Part shown: positions 1-6,301 of the stretch, piece by piece | Layout: every line of letters starts with the position of its first letter | Position numbering within the stretch: the stretch's first letter is position 1 | From: JADLHS01 sp964539515 | GTDB lineage: Bacteria; Verrucomicrobiota; Verrucomicrobiia; Limisphaerales; JADLHS01 | Assembly (NCBI GenBank): GCA_964539515.1 | Contig: CAZIJO010000167.1 | Location: 1 to 13,552, forward strand | Length of the DNA: 13,552 bases | Direction: 5' to 3' | The notes under the pieces: generated by a model | What the model saw: the letters and a program-made list of their open reading frames with translations, nothing else | Told to the model about the DNA's origin: nothing | Databases searched by the model: none | Program-made: the position numbers and the translations under genes

Positions 1-52
1 TTGGGGATTGCGGCTGGACAGGGTTGGGCTGGCGGAGTATGTAGGTTTTCAT
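1..52 (-). CDS. Possible N-terminus of an unidentified protein, running off the left edge
   Basis: On the minus strand an ATG at 52 opens a frame with no stop up to the edge of the window; it begins MKTYILRQPNPVQPQ. A GGAG lies 3 nt upstream of the ATG, which is unusual here because most genes in this window lack any Shine-Dalgarno sequence. Seventeen codons are too few to identify a family, and an open stretch of this length can arise by chance. If real, it is divergent from the gene at 241. Confidence 0.35.
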   Translation of the reverse strand, partial: MKTYILRQPNPVQPQSP

Positions 53-240
53 GATCTCCGTGCTGCGACTTGGTTCAGTCTGGGGAGTGAGTTTCACCAC
101 TCCGGTCCTCCGGAGCAAAACGGCGAAGGAGGGATCTGGCTCGACCCTGCACCCTCGGGGTAACCCACGCTTACTCCGGAGCGCCGCCATCGCTTGCGCT
201 CCCAACGAAAGCCAGACTGACTAGGCATCATCGCGCGCTT

Positions 241-495
241 ATGTGGCAGAACTACATCTTTGGGATGCACTGGAAGCACGGCGGGAATATGTATTACGAC
301 GAGCTGACGGCGGAGTCGCAGGACGAGGCAGCCGGATATTTCATCGACCACTGCCGCGACGACGTGACTCTGGTTCGTGTCGAGTTGGTTGGGCCGGATG
401 ACGGTGGCACACGAGAGCTTGCACATTCACCGTATTCACCTTTCGGCCCTTTGATGGCAAGACGGCGGCTGGACAGAGACGAAGACCAGAGATGA
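241..495 (+). CDS. Small hypothetical protein (84 aa)
   Basis: I do not recognise the family. The protein starts MWQNYIFGMHWKHGGNMYYD and is acidic and soluble, with no signal peptide or membrane segment. A central stretch (about residues 22-52) reads like a short alpha/beta domain: a helix rich in Asp, Glu and Ala, then a strand around LVRVELVGPDD. The C-terminus is basic then charged (LMARRRLDRDEDQR). Amino acid composition is balanced and protein-like, whereas the opposite-strand frame here is Arg-rich and looks like a shadow. ATG at 241 gives the longest version; ATGs at residues 9 and 17 are alternatives. There is no clear ribosome binding site. The TGA stop overlaps an ATG for a 39-codon frame. 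It is probably a real gene of unknown function. Confidence 0.6.
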   Translation: MWQNYIFGMHWKHGGNMYYDELTAESQDEAAGYFIDHCRDDVTLVRVELVGPDDGGTRELAHSPYSPFGPLMARRRLDRDEDQR

Positions 496-611
496 CGATC
501 TTGACACCAGACCAACAGTCCAGCCCGGGCGGTGAAGGGCAGGAAGAATCCCGCGCGGAAAGCTTTTCGTTTTCCGGCAGGCGAGAGCGCGGAACGGGTG
601 CTCCAGGTTGA
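492..611 (+). CDS. Possible 39-aa ORF coupled to the upstream small gene
   Basis: An ATG overlaps the stop of the preceding gene in an ATGA arrangement, a common sign of translational coupling. The frame starts MTILTPDQQSS and ends at a TGA at 609-611. The body is rich in Ser, Gly, Glu and Arg and shows no recognisable domain. The MTxLTPxQQ start resembles the opening of some small proteins common in this kind of bacterium, but the rest does not follow that pattern. It may be a degraded remnant or chance. Confidence 0.2.
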   Translation: MTILTPDQQSSPGGEGQEESRAESFSFSGRRERGTGAPG

Positions 612-871
612 TTTCGTGTCGTCGCCTGGCGGCATGGATGCCCGGTTGACGTCCCATTCGGGCTCGGTCGAGTTCGGCACCGTCGCCCCGTGGCGCAACC
701 GCCGGCAACTTGTCCGCTGCGAGATCAAATGCTCTGAGTGTGTGGCAGCAGCCAAATACTTATGCCTCGCGGGACAAATTCCCAGCCTGCGCCGGCGGTG
801 GTGGCAGGTTCGGTCTGGCTTTGAGAACCGCCGAAGCTTCCGCCTCCCACCGCCGTCGATGGCGCGAGGGC
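496..871. other. Gene-poor stretch between the small hypothetical gene and wrbA
   Basis: Apart from the doubtful 39-codon frame at its start, I see no supported gene here on either strand. The longer open frames crossing it are Arg- and Pro-rich and overlap wrbA on the opposite strand, as expected of shadows in GC-rich DNA. There is a 6-bp inverted repeat with a 9-nt loop (556-561 with 571-576), but no T-run follows it, so it is not a convincing terminator. Confidence 0.5.
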
Positions 872-1471
872 TCACGGGTGCAGTTTGGCAGCGACCCTGG
901 CGACGTGCGCACCCTGGAAGCGGGCTTGCGCAAGTTCCTTGGCGCTGGGCGACCGCGAGCCGTCGGCGCCGGCGATGGTGGCCGCACCCCACGGCGAACC
1001 GCCTTTCACCTCGCTGATGTCGGCGAGTTCCGGGCAGGCGTACGGCAGCCCAACGTAGATCATGCCGTGGTGCATGAGCGTGGTGACGAAGCTGATGATG
1101 GTGCTTTCGTTGCCGCCCCCGGTGCCGGTGCTGGCAAACACACTGCCGACCTTGCCGACCAGCGCGCCTTTGACCCACAGCCCGCCGGTCTGGTCGAGGA
1201 AATTCCGCATCTGCGCCGCCATGTTGCCGAAGCGGGTGGGCGTGCCGAAGAGAATCGCGTCGTAGTTCCCGAGCTCCTTGGGGTCGGCCACGGGGGCCGC
1301 CTGGTCGAGTTTGGCCCCATATTGTCTGGCCACTTCCGGGGGCATGGTTTCGGGCACGCGCTTCAAGGTGACTTCGACGCCCGCCACGGAACGGGCGCCT
1401 TCGGCAATGGCGTTGGCGAGCGTTTCGACGTGGCCGTACGTGGAGTAATAGAGAACAAGGATTTTGGTCAT
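872..1471 (-). CDS. wrbA: WrbA-type NAD(P)H:quinone oxidoreductase
   Basis: This flavodoxin-like FMN protein catalyses two-electron reduction of quinones by NAD(P)H in the cytoplasm, avoiding semiquinone formation under oxidative or quinone stress. The 199-aa length is that of WrbA. The FMN phosphate loop is at residues 8-15 (YYSTYGHV), the FMN isoalloxazine loop PTRFGNM at 78-84, and the TGTGGGNE loop typical of WrbA at 115-122. The LMHHGM segment near residue 135 carries the conserved active-site His. Start: ATG at 1471, which puts the first beta strand (KILVLYYS) at residue 3 as in the family; no Shine-Dalgarno is visible. It lies 43 nt downstream of the pirin gene on the same strand, so the two are probably cotranscribed and controlled by the divergent LysR regulator. 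Identification is secure. Confidence 0.95.
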   Translation of the reverse strand: MTKILVLYYSTYGHVETLANAIAEGARSVAGVEVTLKRVPETMPPEVARQYGAKLDQAAPVADPKELGNYDAILFGTPTRFGNMAAQMRNFLDQTGGLWVKGALVGKVGSVFASTGTGGGNESTIISFVTTLMHHGMIYVGLPYACPELADISEVKGGSPWGAATIAGADGSRSPSAKELAQARFQGAHVARVAAKLHP

Positions 1472-1514
1472 GTTGGATTTGTTTGGTTTGGTTGTGAGTT
1501 GTGGAGATTGCGTA

Positions 1515-2231
1515 TCAGGCGAGGTCGAACAATAACGCTTCGGTCGGTTGGCTGGCGGTGAGGGTCAGCGGACCGGACGTCTCGGTGCTCGCCCCGTCGC
1601 CGGTGGTCAGCGCGACCCCGTTGAATTTTATCTCGCCGGCCGCCACCTGCAGCCAGGCGCCGCGGCCGGGCTTGAGTTCGTGCTTCACCGTCTGCCCGGG
1701 GGCGAGCCGGAGGCGATAGATCTCGGCGTCCTGATGGATCGTCGCCGAGCCGTCGCGACCGTCGGGCGAGATCACGAGCACCTTGGGCGCGGCGGCGTGT
1801 TCCGCCGTTGGCCGCCATTCGGTGTAACTCGGCGTGAGCCCGCGTTGGCGGGGCTGAATCCAGATTTGCAGCAAATGCAGGGGTTCGGCGGAGGATGGAT
1901 TGAATTCGCTGTGCGTCACGCCCCGGCCCGCGCTCATGAGCTGAATCTCACCGGGCTTGAGGATGCGGCCATTGCCCAGGCTGTCCTTGTGTTCGATCGC
2001 CCCGGCCAGCACGTAACTGAAAATCTCCATGTCGCGATGGGGATGCGTGGCGAAGCCCATGCCGGGTGCGACGTAATCGTCATTGATGACGCGCAGCGAG
2101 CGGAAGCCCATGTGCGCCGGGTCATAATAATCGGCGAACGAAAAGGTGTGATGGGTCTTGAGCCAGCCGTGGTCGGCCGAGCCGCGGGCCTCGGCCCGCC
2201 GGAGGTTCAGTTGATTCGTTGTCGTTTTCAT
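1515..2231 (-). CDS. Pirin family protein (YhaK/quercetinase-like bicupin)
   Basis: Pirins are iron-binding bicupins; bacterial members related to YhaK can have quercetin 2,3-dioxygenase activity and respond to redox state. The protein has 238 residues. The N-terminal cupin has the full metal site: His63 and His65 in HPHRDME, His107 and Glu109 in THSEF, matching the HxH...HxE pattern of human pirin. The C-terminal cupin (about 150-235) is degenerate, as usual. Start: ATG at 2231 (MKTTTNQLNLRRA), chosen over a TTG at 2267 because family members begin close to the RRA/RGxADHGWL segment and the extra 12 residues look non-coding. The frame is followed by wrbA and faces the LysR gene 80 nt away. 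E. coli has the same pairing of yhaK with the LysR gene yhaJ. Confidence 0.95.
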   Translation of the reverse strand: MKTTTNQLNLRRAEARGSADHGWLKTHHTFSFADYYDPAHMGFRSLRVINDDYVAPGMGFATHPHRDMEIFSYVLAGAIEHKDSLGNGRILKPGEIQLMSAGRGVTHSEFNPSSAEPLHLLQIWIQPRQRGLTPSYTEWRPTAEHAAAPKVLVISPDGRDGSATIHQDAEIYRLRLAPGQTVKHELKPGRGAWLQVAAGEIKFNGVALTTGDGASTETSGPLTLTASQPTEALLFDLA

Positions 2232-2255
2232 GCGTCCAAGATGGCTGGCGGACGG

Positions 2256-2270
2256 GCATTCGGCCAATGC
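2256..2270. promoter_or_regulatory. 15-nt inverted repeat between pirin and LysR, candidate LysR operator
   Basis: GCATT-N5-AATGC is a perfect dyad in the 80-nt divergent region, 25 nt upstream of the pirin ATG and 41 nt upstream of the LysR ATG. LysR-type regulators usually bind interrupted dyads in exactly this kind of region. It does not fit the strict T-N11-A form, so the assignment rests on position and symmetry only. Confidence 0.45.
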
Positions 2271-2278
2271 GGAGTTCT

Positions 2279-2306
2279 TTGCCTGAGCCTGCCTTTTGGT
2301 TATGGT
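2279..2306 (+). promoter_or_regulatory. Possible promoter of the LysR gene
   Basis: TTGCCT (2279-2284) and TATGGT (2301-2306) are 16 nt apart, each matching 4 of 6 consensus positions. The -10-like hexamer ends 5 nt before the ATG at 2312, so a transcript from it would be essentially leaderless. There is no Shine-Dalgarno at this start, which agrees. This is a weak call from hexamers alone. Confidence 0.3.
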
Positions 2307-2311
2307 GCGGC

Positions 2312-3202
2312 ATGGAACTCCGGCAACTTCGGTACTTCGTGGCGGTGGCGGAGACGGGCAACATCAGCCGCGCGGCGCAAAGGATTTTTTTGACGCAGCC
2401 CGCCTTGAGCCGGCAGATCAAGGCGCTGGAGGAGGAAATCGGGCGGTGTCTGCTGGAGCGCCAGGCGCATTCGATCCGCCTCACGCCGGCCGGCGAAGCC
2501 CTGCTCGGGGAGGCCCGGGAACTCCTGCAACGGGCCGATCAGGTGCTGGATCGGGTTCGCCGCGTGGGCCAGGGGGTGCGGTTGCGGGTCGGTTTTGCCC
2601 CTTCCCTCGCCAGTGGCCTGTTATCCGTGGCCGTGGAGAACTTCACCCAGGCGCACCCGGGGGCGCGGGTTGAGTTGTTCGACCTTTCGACGGCCGAGAT
2701 GCTGGCCGGCCTGGCAAACCACACCCTGGAGGTGGTGCTCACGGTGGGAGGCGACGCCGGGAGGCGGGGACTGAAATGGACACCGCTGGTGCGTGCTCCC
2801 TGGAAGCTGGCGGTGAGCCGCAATCATCCGCTGGCCCGCCGTCAACGCGTCACCCCCGCCGAAGTGGCCCGCGAGCCGTTGCTCATTTTCTGCCAGCGCG
2901 ATTATCCGGAATATTGGGAACTCATCAACGGCTGGCTGCGCGAGCACCGGCAGCGACCCCGCATTGCCGGAGAATACGACGGCGCGGAAAGTCTCATGGC
3001 GGCCGTGGAGTCCGGTTTGGGGGTTGCCCTCGTGACGACGCGGACCGCCCATCGCTTTCAGAGTCGCGCCCAACTGAAAGGCCTGGCGCCCGGACCGAAG
3101 CCATTGTGCGTGGCTGCCGGTTGCCGCGCCGAGGAGGCGGGGCAGAAGCCGCTCGCCGTGTTTATCGAGGATCTGCGGCTTGCCGCCCAGACCTTCGAGT
3201 GA
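2312..3202 (+). CDS. LysR-family transcriptional regulator
   Basis: This is a DNA-binding regulator of 296 residues, the standard LysR length. The N-terminal winged helix-turn-helix starts MELRQLRYFVAVAETGNISR; the recognition helix lies in about residues 26-37 (FLTQPALSRQIK), followed by the conserved LERQAHSIRLTPAGE segment and a linker helix to about residue 88. The C-terminal effector-binding domain (90-290, starting VRLRVGFAPSLA) has the periplasmic-binding-protein fold. Start: ATG at 2312, which begins the protein exactly at the family's MELRQLRYF; an upstream in-frame start would add 31 unrelated residues. Being divergent from pirin-wrbA, it most likely controls that pair and itself. 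The inducer is unknown; by analogy with YhaJ, an aromatic or quinone-like compound is plausible. Confidence 0.95.
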   Translation: MELRQLRYFVAVAETGNISRAAQRIFLTQPALSRQIKALEEEIGRCLLERQAHSIRLTPAGEALLGEARELLQRADQVLDRVRRVGQGVRLRVGFAPSLASGLLSVAVENFTQAHPGARVELFDLSTAEMLAGLANHTLEVVLTVGGDAGRRGLKWTPLVRAPWKLAVSRNHPLARRQRVTPAEVAREPLLIFCQRDYPEYWELINGWLREHRQRPRIAGEYDGAESLMAAVESGLGVALVTTRTAHRFQSRAQLKGLAPGPKPLCVAAGCRAEEAGQKPLAVFIEDLRLAAQTFE

Positions 3203-3303
3203 ATCCCTTTGCCTTCATTACCCTTTCCTCGGCGATGCGTGGTGCAATTGCGCACCTGCGCCAACCTTGATTGATGATCTCCGTAAGTGAAGAAAGTGCG
3301 CGA

Positions 3304-3333
3304 TTGAGTTCCGGCGCGATCACAGGCAATACT
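3304..3333 (+). promoter_or_regulatory. Possible promoter of the PhnA/YjdM gene
   Basis: TTGAGT (3304-3309) and AATACT (3328-3333) are 18 nt apart, each with 4 of 6 consensus matches. The -10 hexamer ends 8 nt before the ATG at 3342, again implying a very short or absent leader. The gap 3203-3341 also contains a dyad GGTGC-N6-GCACC (3241-3256), which has no T-run after it. Weak call. Confidence 0.25.
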
Positions 3334-3341
3334 TTTCGTTC

Positions 3342-3674
3342 ATGAGCAAACCTGCCTGCCCGATGTGCGAAATGACCGAAGTGTTGGACCACCCTGAGCG
3401 CTGGGAATGCGTCACCTGCGGTCATGAATGGGAACGTGCGGTTGAAGCGGAAGCGCCCGCCCGCCCGCGGATCGTCAAGGACGCCCACGGAAACGTCCTC
3501 GCCAATGGGGATTGTGTCATCCTGATCAAGGATCTGAAGCTCGGTGGCTCGCAGGTGCTGAAAGGTGGTTCAAAATCCAGGCCGATCCGGTTGGAAGACG
3601 GCGATCATGAGATTTCCTGCAAAGTGGACGGCATCGCCGTCGGCCTGAAGGCCTGCTTCGTGAAAAAGGCGTGA
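3342..3674 (+). CDS. yjdM: PhnA/YjdM family zinc-ribbon protein
   Basis: This is a small soluble protein of 110 residues, matching the family length. The N-terminal zinc ribbon has Cys6-x2-Cys9 and Cys23-x2-Cys26 (CPMC and CVTC). The C-terminal PhnA domain (about 42-108) has the family hallmarks IVKDAHGNVLANGD, VILIKDLKLGG, and a closing GLKACFVKK-like strand. Despite the name, E. coli PhnA (now YjdM) lies outside the phosphonate operon and its function is unsettled; no phosphonate genes are nearby here, so the name should not be taken as function. Start: ATG at 3342 places the first Cys at residue 6, as usual. It stands alone, following the LysR gene by 139 nt and converging on the DUF5069 gene. 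Confidence 0.9.
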   Translation: MSKPACPMCEMTEVLDHPERWECVTCGHEWERAVEAEAPARPRIVKDAHGNVLANGDCVILIKDLKLGGSQVLKGGSKSRPIRLEDGDHEISCKVDGIAVGLKACFVKKA

Positions 3675-3699
3675 AGCCTCGCCATCGGCGCGATCAAGT

Positions 3700-4161
3700 T
3701 TAGGGCTTGCCCGGCTGAAGCCGGCCTTCGTCCAGATCGATGAATTCAAACATCGTCTGCACCGTGCCCGGGGGCAGGCCGATTTCGGCCAGCCGTTCGT
3801 GCAAGCGCTGCGTTCCGGCATCGCGCCAGCCGCGCTTGGTCATGAACGCATTCCACACCTCGATCTCCTGTTCATCCGGCTGGCGGCCGTGCTGAAACGC
3901 CCACGCCAGCAGCTCCTCATCGCTGCCGCCCTTGAGGGTTTCCGCTTCGAGCGCCGCGTAATCGATTTTGAGAAAAAGGCAGCAGCGCCAGTCAAAACTC
4001 CCCTTCATGCTGGTCCCGCGCGCCGCCCGCCAGCCTTCGGGTAATTTGCCCGAAGCATAAAGCCGGATCTTGTCCAGCATGCGACCAAAATAAACGATCC
4101 CCTTGACCTGATCGAACGGGCTGCGCAGTCCAGGAATGAGGGTGGGAAACGATTGTGCCAT
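3700..4161 (-). CDS. DUF5069 family protein
   Basis: This 153-residue soluble protein of unknown function belongs to a family seen mostly in Verrucomicrobiota and relatives. The diagnostic N-terminal pattern is present: PGLRSPFDQVKGIVYFGRMLDKIR at about residues 10-33, followed by SGKLPEGW. A second conserved part, DEELLAWAF, lies near residues 81-89, and WNAFMTKRGWRD at 103-114. Two adjacent Cys residues (60-61) follow the SFDWR segment. Start: ATG at 4161; an ATG five codons upstream (4176) is possible, but the region before it is a cluster of palindromes and unlikely to be coding. It is the last gene of the minus-strand run, 64 nt after the Gfo/Idh/MocA gene, and may be cotranscribed. No catalytic motif is recognisable. 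Confidence 0.87.
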   Translation of the reverse strand: MAQSFPTLIPGLRSPFDQVKGIVYFGRMLDKIRLYASGKLPEGWRAARGTSMKGSFDWRCCLFLKIDYAALEAETLKGGSDEELLAWAFQHGRQPDEQEIEVWNAFMTKRGWRDAGTQRLHERLAEIGLPPGTVQTMFEFIDLDEGRLQPGKP

Positions 4162-4176
4162 ACCCGAGTAAAGCAT

Positions 4177-4210
4177 TTCGGCGCCGAACCGGCAAGCCGG
4201 TCGAGCCGAC
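4177..4210 (-). other. Cluster of three perfect dyads between the oxidoreductase and DUF5069 genes
   Basis: Three hairpin-forming sequences lie back to back in this 64-nt gap: TTCGGCGCCGAA (4177-4188, 12-nt palindrome), ACCGGC-aa-GCCGGT (4188-4201) and GTCG-agc-CGAC (4200-4210). They overlap by 1-2 nt, so not all can form at once. No T-run follows on either strand, so an intrinsic terminator is not supported. RNA processing, attenuation or mRNA stabilisation within the operon would fit the position. Confidence 0.35.
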
Positions 4211-4225
4211 TGCCTTGCGTTCCAG

Positions 4226-5590
4226 TTACAAGCTGTAGGGGTGGCGCTGGGGGCGGGCCAGAAGCCGATTGGCGTATTCGTCGCCGACGATTTTTTCCCT
4301 GGGGCCGTCCCAACGCAGCGGGCGTCCCAGGAGGTAGGCGAGGTTTCCCAGGATGCACATCGTGGCAGCCCGATGGGCCAGCTCGATGTCCATGCAGGGA
4401 CGGTTCCCGGTCCGGATGGCTTGCAGCCAGTCGGCCTTGTGGTTGACGTTGTAGTCGGCGTGTCGGTCCATCCGATAAACCTGCACCCCGCCGGGTGGGA
4501 CTTTGAAGTGGCGGGCTTTCTCCTCGGCGTCAATCATCGTTCCGTCGCGGTTCACCACCAGTTCCCCGTGGTCGCCTTGGAAGACGATGCCGAAATCGGC
4601 TTTGCCTTTACTCACCCCTGGTTGCTCCCAGATCAGCTGCCAATCGGGATGCTTGAACGTGTACACCACCCGCATGCGCTGGGGGCAGTCCCACAATCCT
4701 CTCGGGGTCGGGGACCCGGTGGCCTCGACCATAACCGGGTGTTGGGCATCCGCGTCCAGACACCAGCGGACCACGCTGAACACATGCGCTCCCCGGTCCC
4801 GGATGCCGCCGCCGCCCGACTCCATGAACCAGCGGAAATTGCCCGGATGGTACGCCACATTGTGCGGCCGCCATGGCAGCGGTCCCAGCCACAAATCCCA
4901 ATCGAGATCGGGCGGCGGTGCTTCATCTGGCACCAGGCCGCCCGTGGGATTGACGGCGTGCCAGCAGGTCACGGTGTGCACCCGACCCAGTTGCCCATTG
5001 CGAATGAACAGGCAGGCGTCATGCGCCGGTTTCGCGGATCGGGCCTGGGAACCGACCTGCACCACGCGACGGAATTTCCGGGCGGCGGTCACCATGGCCC
5101 GACCTTCCGCCACGGTGACCGACGATGGCTTCTCGACATAGACATGCTTGCCCGTCTCGCAGGCTTGGACAGTTTGGACGGCGTGCCAGTGATCGGGGGT
5201 GGCGATCACCACAGCATCAATGTCCTTTCGCTCCAGAATGTAGCGGTAATCACGGTACGGCTGGACGCCCGCACCGGCATTTTTGACTGCGCCAGCGAGC
5301 CGTTCTTCATCCACGTCGCAAACCGCGGCAATGTTGACCGAACCCTCGGCGCGAAAGACCTTCATGTTTGCCAAATCCACGCCGCCCATGCCCCCAACTC
5401 CAATGTGAGCCACGGTCAGGCGCGCGTTCGCCCCGGGTTTGCCTGCCGTTCCAAGCACGCCCGCGGGCACAAAATACGGCATCGCCAAACAGCTGGACGC
5501 AGCCATCAGAAACTGGCGGCGATTCAATCGGTTCCCGGCGTGAGCCGGGCTGCGGGGCGGCTTCGCGGATTGAGGCAGGTTGGTTTTCAT
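4226..5590 (-). CDS. Tat-exported Gfo/Idh/MocA-family oxidoreductase
   Basis: This is an NAD(P)-dependent sugar or cyclitol dehydrogenase-like protein of 454 residues. A twin-arginine signal, NRRQFLMAA, lies at residues 23-31 with a hydrophobic stretch and an Ala-rich cleavage region to about residue 50, so export to the periplasm is likely. The Rossmann domain follows: strand plus loop AHIGVGGMGG (61-70), AAVCDVDEER (88-97), the VVIATPDHWHAV strand (127-138), and the catalytic EKP motif at 153-155. The C-terminal domain has GGGGIRDRGAHVFSVVRW (259-276) with the conserved His269. Exported members of this family often keep a tightly bound cofactor. Start: ATG at 5590, without a Shine-Dalgarno. 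It lies 15 nt after the HEAT-repeat gene. The family is secure; the substrate is unknown. Confidence 0.95.
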   Translation of the reverse strand: MKTNLPQSAKPPRSPAHAGNRLNRRQFLMAASSCLAMPYFVPAGVLGTAGKPGANARLTVAHIGVGGMGGVDLANMKVFRAEGSVNIAAVCDVDEERLAGAVKNAGAGVQPYRDYRYILERKDIDAVVIATPDHWHAVQTVQACETGKHVYVEKPSSVTVAEGRAMVTAARKFRRVVQVGSQARSAKPAHDACLFIRNGQLGRVHTVTCWHAVNPTGGLVPDEAPPPDLDWDLWLGPLPWRPHNVAYHPGNFRWFMESGGGGIRDRGAHVFSVVRWCLDADAQHPVMVEATGSPTPRGLWDCPQRMRVVYTFKHPDWQLIWEQPGVSKGKADFGIVFQGDHGELVVNRDGTMIDAEEKARHFKVPPGGVQVYRMDRHADYNVNHKADWLQAIRTGNRPCMDIELAHRAATMCILGNLAYLLGRPLRWDGPREKIVGDEYANRLLARPQRHPYSL

Positions 5591-5605
5591 TTCACATTTT
5601 GCCGG

Positions 5606-6235
5606 TCAGGGCCGGGGCAGCGGCTGAACTTTGGTTGGCGCCCGTGGTGTCAGCCGTGCGCGGTCCACTCCTGATGCCTTGTGCCCGCGCCGGGCCAGCG
5701 CGGCGGCGAGCACGGGTTTGAAATCGGCGGGCGACTGGCGCAAAGCACCTTGGAGTAACTTTAGGGAGCGTCTCCCGGGTATCCGTTCCAAAGTCATGCA
5801 AGCTTCCTCCCGCACTTCTTCCTGGGTCAGCAGCCGGCGCAGGACCGGGAGCGACTCGTCTCCGGCAATTTCCGACAGCAGCCACAAAAGTTCCCGGCGG
5901 ATTTGGGCCGGCCCGTTTGCCTCCACCAAACGATTCAATTCCATGACAACCCGTATTCTGGCGTCGCCGGATTCGGGTCGGGAGGCGAAACGCACGATTT
6001 GAAATACGGCATGTCGGGCGCCGCGCTGCACTTCCAATCCGACTTGGGGATCGCTCCAAAGGGCCACCAGGTGCGGGATCGCCGTTGCCCCCAAGGGGCC
6101 GCACGCAACCCAAGCACGCGTGCGTTCTTCGTGGCTGTCGCCTTGGAGCGCTCGAATGAGTTCCGCCACGGGCGCCGCGGCGGCACCGGTTTCACCGCTC
6201 ACAAAGCCGAGATTGCCAGTAGCGTTCTCATTCAT
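5606..6235 (-). CDS. HEAT-repeat protein
   Basis: This 209-residue protein is built from helical pairs. At least three HEAT/PBS-lyase-like units are visible: VAELIRALQGDSHEERTRAW and GATAIPHLVALWSD (about 23-62), RRELLWLLSEIAGDESLPVLRRLL (about 113-136), and VREEACMTLERIPGRRSLKLLQGAL (about 140-164). There is no signal peptide, membrane segment or catalytic motif, so a protein-protein scaffold is the likely role. The C-terminal tail from about 178 is basic and Pro-rich (LTPRAPTKVQPLPRP). Start: ATG at 6235; an in-frame residue between the two signal-bearing neighbours suggests either a cytoplasmic helper or an export route I cannot see. It sits 15 nt before the oxidoreductase gene and 66 nt after the isochorismatase-ThuA gene. 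Confidence 0.82.
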   Translation of the reverse strand: MNENATGNLGFVSGETGAAAAPVAELIRALQGDSHEERTRAWVACGPLGATAIPHLVALWSDPQVGLEVQRGARHAVFQIVRFASRPESGDARIRVVMELNRLVEANGPAQIRRELLWLLSEIAGDESLPVLRRLLTQEEVREEACMTLERIPGRRSLKLLQGALRQSPADFKPVLAAALARRGHKASGVDRARLTPRAPTKVQPLPRP

Positions 6236-6251
6236 TTTCAGTCAACGGTTC

Positions 6252-6273
6252 CCACCCCAGCCTGCCGGGGTGG
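6252..6273 (-). other. GC-rich hairpin in the gap before the HEAT-repeat gene
   Basis: CCACCCC (6252-6258) and GGGGTGG (6267-6273) form a perfect 7-bp stem with an 8-nt loop in the 66-nt gap between two genes of the same run. The hairpin ends 16 nt before the HEAT gene's ATG on the minus strand. No T-run follows. It could partly uncouple expression of the downstream genes, but this is inference from position only. Confidence 0.3.
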
Positions 6274-6301
6274 CATGTTCGTTAAAGGAGATCCACCAGG
6301 A

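Noticed and set aside
100..115. CTCCGG-TCCT-CCGGAG hairpin near the left edge
   Set aside because: No T-run and no clear relation to either flanking gene.
294..1178. 294-codon minus-strand frame overlapping the small gene and wrbA
   Set aside because: Arg- and His-rich composition without a domain; it overlaps the clear wrbA frame.
4241..5674. 477-codon open frame on the plus strand
   Set aside because: It lies opposite the clear Gfo/Idh/MocA gene and is rich in His, Arg, Pro and Gly with no domain; a GC-rich antisense shadow.
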